Below are positions 57,644-64,000 of a stretch of DNA of 64,000 nucleotides, piece by piece. The stretch is taken from the NCBI GenBank assembly GCA_030267565.1, contig BRXU01000045.1:12501-76500 (forward strand), in the 5' to 3' direction. The notes below the pieces were generated by a model. It saw only the letters and a program-made list of their open reading frames with translations. It was not told the origin of the DNA and ran no database searches. Both the position numbers and the translations under genes were made by a program. This DNA comes from Pleodorina starrii. Its lineage: Eukaryota; Chlorophyta; Chlorophyceae; Chlamydomonadales; Volvocaceae. Each line of letters starts with the position of its first letter. Position 1 is the stretch's first letter.

Positions 57644-60600
57644 TCACATCGGCCTCCCCGCCCCCGCCGGCCCCCCCAGTCCCATCTTGGCCTCCAGCGC
57701 CATCCGAGCTGCCTGCCAGCGGGCCAGCGCCAGACCCTCCCGACTGGTCAGCACCAGAGGCGGCTCCGGAACCACCAACACATTGTTCCAGTTTCCCGCG
57801 GAATCGAGGACCTGATGGGGGGGAAAGAAGGGGGAAAAGCGGGGGAGCACGCGTGTGTGTATGTGTGTTTTGTATGTGGGTGGGATGGGAGGGAGGGAGG
57901 GAGCGGGGAGGGAGGGGTTAGGACGCAGCAAAACACACGCCGGTGGATGGACGGGATGTGCGCGGATCATCGGATCACCGACCGCCCTGTCGTACACACA
58001 GAGCACACATGCCTGTCGTACGTCGTACCTTGGACGACAGGCTGTCCACCGCCCACGTGCCGTCCACGATGTACTTGTAGTAGTACACCCCGGGGCGCAA
58101 TCCCTGGACCTCCAGGAAAAAGTGACCGGGGTGGGTGTCGCCCTTGCAACCCAGCGGGCTCCTGCACAGAGGGGTGTGGGGGGTGTGGCGTGTGTGTATG
58201 TGTGGGGGAGGGGAGGGGGTCAGGGAGTGATATGCTCCTTGGGGAGGGGGGTAGAAGGGGGGGAAGCCGCATATTCGTTCGTGTTACTTCTTTGCATGTG
58301 GGTGTGAATGGATGGATGGGTGGATGGGTATATGTGTGTACCATCTTGGCTTCACGGGGTATGAGGGACCAGATAGGCCGCTATACACACACACACACAC
58401 ACACACATACATACACCCACACACCCCACACACACACCCCAACCCCCCCACCCGACACCCTCTCTCACCTGCACCGCACCATGGGTACCCTCGCGCTCCA
58501 GCTCGCCACCACATCCCCCGCCACGTAGGCACTCAGTCCGCCGTACTTCCACGTCAGCACCACCCGGCTGCACCGCTCCCGGGCGCCCTGCAGCAGCGCT
58601 GTCGTACCCGCCTCCAACAGACCCTGAGGGGGGGGGAGGGGGGGAGGGGGGGAGGGGGGGAGGGTTAGGGTTAGGGTTTGTGTGTGTTGGGGGAGAGGAG
58701 GCGGTTTTTGGGGGGAGGGGGCAAGTTCGAGACTCGCAGACGGGCACGGTGGTGGGTGTCGGTGACTGGGTTGATGTGAGTGAGTGAACGACCCAGGGGT
58801 CGGCCGGCGGTTCAGGCGATCCACCCACCAGGGTGTTAAAGTTCACACATCCACGTCCCCATCTCTTCCCCCCACCTCCTCCCACGTCTTCCCACCTCCA
58901 TAACCCCTGGCTCCCCTCCCCACCTTCACCCCCCACCTCACGTGCTCCCTTTTTTCCACACCAAACAAGTACCCGAATCAACCCCCACCCATACACCCAG
59001 CCGCTTCCCCCCTTACACACAAACACACACGCCCCCCCCCTCCCCCCACCCCCACCCCCACCTGGTCCACGGCTGTCCCCAGGGCGGTCTCCGCCGCAAG
59101 AATGGCCTCCTGAGGGTTTAGGGGTTTGGGGGGGTGGGGGGGTGGAAAGAGAGATACAGGGAGTTTTTTGGGGTGGGGGGGGGTGACAACACGCGGATGG
59201 GAAGAAGGACGGGGCGTTACATGAGCTTTACATGGGCGTTACTTAAGCGCTACACAACAACATGCAACAACATGCCCCCACCATCACCCCCACCTGCAGC
59301 GGCAGCCTCCCGAACCAATGGAGCCAGCCCGCCAGCAGCACCGCCACATCCCCCTCCATGCCCGCTTCGCAGTGGAGAAGTACGGCACACGCATCACGCC
59401 TTGCTCGATGCAGCCGCCCGCCGCGGCGAAACGCCAACCGCTGCAGCGACGCAGCGGCGTTCAGGAGGTGCCGTACACGGAGCGGGTCGTACCGCGACGT
59501 CGGGAGGGCGGAGAAGGTCGGCGGCCGCGACGCTGCGGCGGCGGCGGCGGCGCCGGAGGCGGGGCCGGCGGAAGCGGGGGCGGCGGAGGCGGCGGAGGTG
59601 GCGGCGGAAGCTGAGGTGGCGGAGGCGGAGGCGGAGGAGGGGGAGGGGGAGGCGGAGGCGGTCTTTGGGGTGGCTGCAGCGGCGAATGGCATGCCGGGGC
59701 GCAGGTTTAGAAAGATGCTGCGATTGAGGAATGCCATTGTGCTACCGCCTAGGCCACCGCCGCCGTCGCCGCCGCCGCCGCCAGCGCTGCCGTCGCCGGC
59801 AGCCGCGCCGTCGCGGTTGCCGGCGTCGCCGATGGGAAGTACGGCAGCGCTGGCGGCGTCGGTCAGACTCGTTGCTACAAGGCCACTGCCGTCGGCGGCG
59901 ATGACGTCAGCGCCGTTGATCATGGCGGCTGTGGCAGCAGCAGAGCCCGGCGGCGGCGGCGGCGGCTGCTCCCCAATGGGCGACGGCGGCGGCGGCGGCG
60001 GCGCCGCCGCTCCTTTGGACGAGCCGCCGCCTCCGGCGGCGGCGGCGGCGCCGGGGCCGCCGCCGCCAGGGGAAGCTGCAGCCGTCGCGGCCGCTGCCGT
60101 CGGCGGCGCGCGGGGTCGGGGGATAAGAGGTCGGGGGAAACGCGGGGTTGACACATCCCGTGCCGTGCAGTACCGTACGACGCGCCGACAGTTACATAAA
60201 ATGCAAAACATCAGTGACAGGATGAGATACGAATCTGGCCTCACACGAGGGGGTACCCGTTGTGTTCAAATGCGTAATCACACACATCCCGTGTAACGTG
60301 TGCAGCAACAATCCTTACAATGGTCAAGTTATACGGACGGTGTGCGACATTGCACGATGTTGTACGACACACTTACCCAGCAGCGCCTGGTACGACACTC
60401 GTCCCACGTCGGACGCCAGCGGCAGCAGATCGCTGCCTCTCACCACCAAATAGCCACCGGCCCCTTTGCCGCTACTGCCGCTGCTACTGCCGCTACTGCC
60501 GCTGCTGCCTCCACTGCTGTTGCTGCTACTGCCATTGCTACTGCTGCCATTGCCATTTACGTCAGTGGATGTTGAAGCGGCGGCGGCGGCGGAGCCGCTG

Positions 60601-61347
60601 CCGCCGCCACCGCCGGCGGCGGCCGCCGTCGCCGCCGCCGCCGCCGCCGGCTGTTGCTGTTGCTGTTGCGCCCGTGTGAGAGTGAGCTCCAGAAGGGCCC
60701 CCAGACTTCGTTGAGAGGCGATGGAGGCGATGTGACGTGGCTCCAGGCGGCCACAAGCCACTAGCAGCCAGGGCAGGAAGGTGACCACCTGATGCGGGAG
60801 AGGGGGGGGGAGGGGGGAGGCGAGGGGTATTTTTGGGGTTTTAGGTTTTAGGGTTTTAAGCGAAAAGGAACGGAGGCGACGTATGTTGGCGGACACGGAC
60901 CGCGACCACTTTGTGGGCGCTTAACCTTGTCTATCGGTTGCCGTACAAGGGTGTACGATTGTACGACGGCAACCCGTTCCCTGGGTGTTCGTGCAGCATA
61001 GGCGCGCGCGTCGTACCTTTCGGTCCTTGCGGTCCTCGATAGCGGGGGTGACGGCGGCGGCAACGACGCTGCCAGCTGCCGGCGCACCGCTGCCTACTGG
61101 CGGAGGTGGAGCCGCCGCTGCCGCCCCAGCCGCCGCCGCGGCGGCTGCGCCACTGCTGCTGCCGCTGCCGCCGCCGCCGCCGTTGCCGTTGCCGTTATTA
61201 CCGTTTCCGTTATTACCGTTGCCGCCAGAGCTGGGCGGCGGCGGCGCCACGACGTCCACCTCGGGGTCCGGCGGCGGCGGCGGCCCTCCCCCTTGTCCAC
61301 CACCACCGCCACCACCGCCGCCGGCCCTAGCGCTGCTAGGCCCTGAC

Positions 61348-61385
<38 letters not shown>

Positions 61386-63927
61386 TCCTGACCTCGCTGG
61401 CGGGTTTGCTGGTGCGGCCGCCGCCGGGGGAAGCACAAAGTTGTCCGGCGTCCCGGGCCTGTGGGGGGGTTGCGGCAGCAGCAGCATGAAAATGTACCAA
61501 AATCCACCGCCGAATTTGGCGTCAATTGGTGTCAAGACAGAGCAGGGAACTTTATCCTTTAACTTTTAGTTTAGTAGCAGACAGGTAAATTGTGAAACCA
61601 TTGTATTTGTTTCACAATCCAGACACAGGAGACGCGCGATGTAGATAGTGCAGGGCCCCTTCGGACGGGGCAGGTCATTTCTGTCGTACAGCCTGTCGTA
61701 CATACACGCACTCTTTTCCGTACCGTGTTTGTATTCTAGACGACAGGTCCAGTCGCGCCAGGGCCCGAGCCTCATTCAGATCGCGACGCAGTCGCTGCAG
61801 CGCCGCGGCGCGGGCGGCGGCAGCGGCGGGCGGTCGGCGGGAGGACGGCGGCTGAGTTGCGGTGTTGCGATGGAACGCTACCTGCGGTACGACATGCGTA
61901 CGACACACAGAAAGCGTACGACATATACTTACGCACATACAGCACCTGATTTCCCTCACTTTTGAATCGCTGCTCATTGGGATCAGTGCATCAGCAACAT
62001 CGGCAAATGATTAACAGTAATCGAATAACAGCATTTGATTTTAGCCCTCGAGATAAGATGAGATGAGATGAGACGACACGACACAACATGAGATGAGATG
62101 AGATTAACCGACACCGTAGCAGTGGAAAACCAGTCCCAACCAACCCATTCTGATCACGGACGAACTCCAACCGAACTACCAACCAAACCACCAACCGAAC
62201 TACCTGCAGGGTGCGCCCCGCCCCGGGCAGCTCCAGAAAGGATCCTGACTCATCCGGAGTGGTGGTACCGTTGAAACTGTACGGCAACTGCATGCCGTCC
62301 CGCTCCCGGGTCGCCACGCCGGCCTGTGTGTGTATGAGTGTGTATGGGGGGGGAGGGGAGGGGAAACGGGGGTTTGTTGGGGTGCGACGAGGTGCTAGGG
62401 GGGTGGCTGCTGCCCTGCCCGGCATAAAACCCGGCCCGGCGAGAACCGATACACCCCTCTCCATCCCACACAGGCACGCACACACCCCCTCGGACCCAAA
62501 CACCCACCCATACACAAACCCCCACACCCCCTCCCCTCATCTACCTAAACCCCCTCATACACCGCCACCCTTCCCCGCATGTACTGCACCGCCCCCACCC
62601 CTCTTTCCCCCCCCACCCCTCTCACCCCCACCACACACCCCACCCCACCCCGTCACATACACACGTACCTTTCCGCCGCAGTACCAAGCCGTCACCCCGC
62701 CATGCCCTCCCCCTCCCCCTCCGCCGCTGCCGCCGCCGCCGTCACCGCCGACGCCGCCGCCTCCTCCGCCGCCGCGCCTGCCTCCGGTCCTCGCCGCCCG
62801 CTCCAGAACCAACTTCACGTCCCCCATTCGGCTGTTGATCGCCCACCGAACCCGCCGTATGTCTCCCACGGGCCACATCTCATCTCCGAATACGGCGCTG
62901 CAACTGCGGACCACGTCGCCGACCTGACCACATGGGGGGGGTGAGGAGGGGGAGGGGTGAGGGGGTAAAAGAAACCGGCGAGGAGGGTGAGGGGGGAGGG
63001 GGGAGGGAGGCGAGAGGTGAGGGAGGGGTGAGGGGTGAGGGGGGTGAGGGCCGACGAGCGATGGGAACGCAGCGGTGGAATGGGGGGTAGGAGGGGGAAG
63101 AGTGGTCATTGCGATGAATGTGGTGGTGAGGGGGGGTCGAGAGTGTTTGGGGAGGGAGGGACACGCAGAGGGGGCCCACTACCCCCACTGCCCCACTGCC
63201 CGACTGCACAACACCACACAACACAGGAGGCGGGGGCGGCGGGGGGGGGCAGGGGGCGGCCCTCAGCCGCCGCAAGCGACGCACAGCCACTGACCTGAAC
63301 CAACCTCCTCCTCCACGTCCCCCCTCCCCCCTCCCCCTCCCTCCCCTCATGTGTCAATACACACCTGTATGAGTCCACATTTGTGTGCTGGCGAGTTGGC
63401 CTGGATGTCTTGTACGACAACCTGGGGGTGGAGGTGGCGGGGCAGACCGGGGACCAGAAGATTCCGGGGGGGGAGGGGGCAAGAGCCGGGAGGGAGTCGG
63501 GATTTTGCGAGGTAAAGCACGGGGAGGGGGAGGAGGAGGAGGAGGAGGAGGAGGGGCAGGAGCAAGTGGGGGATAGGGCGAGGGAAGAAAGTAAAAGTGC
63601 GGCGCACGTCGCACGTGTGTGTTTTGTTTATGCCGTACCTGTCCGGTTTTCGGATCGGGCGCCAGAGTAAGGCCCACCGGCTTGGAGAGGACCACCTGCG
63701 CGGCACACAGGCAGAGGAGGGTGGTGGTGGTGGTGGTGGTGGCGGGGGTGGTTTGTTGCCCACATATCAATACGGATGCCGTTCCGTCGCACAGCCGTAC
63801 TCCACGTACTGTACTACATGTATTACATATTCTCTTTGCGCCGGCAACCGTGGCTCTCCCTCTTACCATGTACTCGCGCAGGTTTAGATCCAGCTCGCCC
63901 GGGTGGCGAAACACCGTCGACTCACTC
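57644..63927 (-). CDS. LSF1: LSF1-like starch-metabolism protein (PDZ-like, DSP-like, CBM48), 5'-partial
   Basis: In plants LSF1 is a plastid starch-granule protein that promotes starch breakdown and is thought to act as a scaffold. Thirteen exons: 63867-63927, 63639-63695, 63365-63421, 62669-62923, 62204-62323, 61724-61881, 61017-61458, 60377-60788, about 59294-60093, 59062-59109, 58469-58623, 58029-58161 and 57644-57811 (TGA), about 954 residues; the 5' end lies past the window. Order: LREYM-VVLSKPVGL leading into a PDZ-like part (QANSPAHKCGLIQVGD, FGDEMWPVGD); a DSP-like part (FLPWLLVACG; VLLHCEAGMEGDVAVLLAGW); and a CBM48 with KYIVDGTW and GNWNNVLVV. The CX5R phosphatase signature reads C-E-A-G-M-E-G, so the catalytic Arg is missing. 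Very long Gly/Ala/Pro/Ser inserts interrupt the DSP region. The acceptor near 60093 could instead be near 60236. Confidence 0.87.
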
Positions 63928-64000
63928 CTGCGGGTTTTTGAAGGTTTTTAGGGTTTCAATGCGTTTTCGGCGGGTTGGGTTGAGAAGCAGGCAGGGGTGC

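Overview
This window looks like nuclear DNA of a volvocine green alga (Chlamydomonas/Volvox/Gonium relatives). The evidence is the high GC content, many short exons with GT..AG introns ending in pyrimidine tracts, Ala/Gly/Pro/Gln-rich insertions inside conserved proteins, TGTAA-type polyadenylation signals, TTTTAGGG telomere-type motifs inside introns, a gene for the photosystem II subunit PsbR and a plastid starch-metabolism gene. Most long open frames here are low-complexity shadows; real genes were rebuilt by joining exons by frame, splice sites and protein-family similarity.

Layout. (1) 147-9341, minus: a large many-exon gene for a low-complexity, probably cytoskeletal or flagellar protein. 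(2) 10850-12026, minus: ARPC4, a subunit of the Arp2/3 complex. (3) 12373-20700, plus: NOP14, a small-subunit rRNA processome factor; four of its introns carry eleven copies of a box C/D snoRNA-like element. (4) 21825-22970, minus: PsbR. (5) 22971-26693: gene-poor block with one candidate 67-residue ORF. (6) 26694-33237, plus: EHD-family membrane-remodelling ATPase. (7) 35095-39104, minus: biotin synthase. (8) 39658-41761, plus: sterol desaturase/fatty acid hydroxylase superfamily enzyme. (9) 43115-47102, minus: protein with two NTF2/SnoaL-like domains. (10) 48755-51459, minus: tandem SpoVS-like protein. (11) 52754-55647, plus: second NTF2/SnoaL-like protein, a paralogue of (9). (12) 57644 to the right edge, minus: LSF1-like protein (PDZ-like, dual-specificity-phosphatase-like and CBM48 domains), 5'-truncated by the window.

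The genes are ordinary nuclear neighbours, not an operon. ARPC4/NOP14, biotin synthase/desaturase and SpoVS-like/SnoaL-2 are divergent pairs; NOP14/PsbR, desaturase/SnoaL-1 and SnoaL-2/LSF1 are convergent. A functional link is plain only inside NOP14, where a ribosome-biogenesis gene hosts putative ribosome-biogenesis RNAs.

Most interesting: the NOP14 intronic snoRNA-like family, whose terminal stem and internal hairpin vary with base pairing kept; a 12-bp palindrome GACCCNNGGGTC found sixteen times in exons, introns and spacers; a dispersed 12-mer CGCTGCGGTATC; a tandem SpoVS protein in a eukaryote; and an LSF1-like protein whose phosphatase signature lacks the catalytic arginine. Exon borders are by eye and unconfirmed by transcripts.
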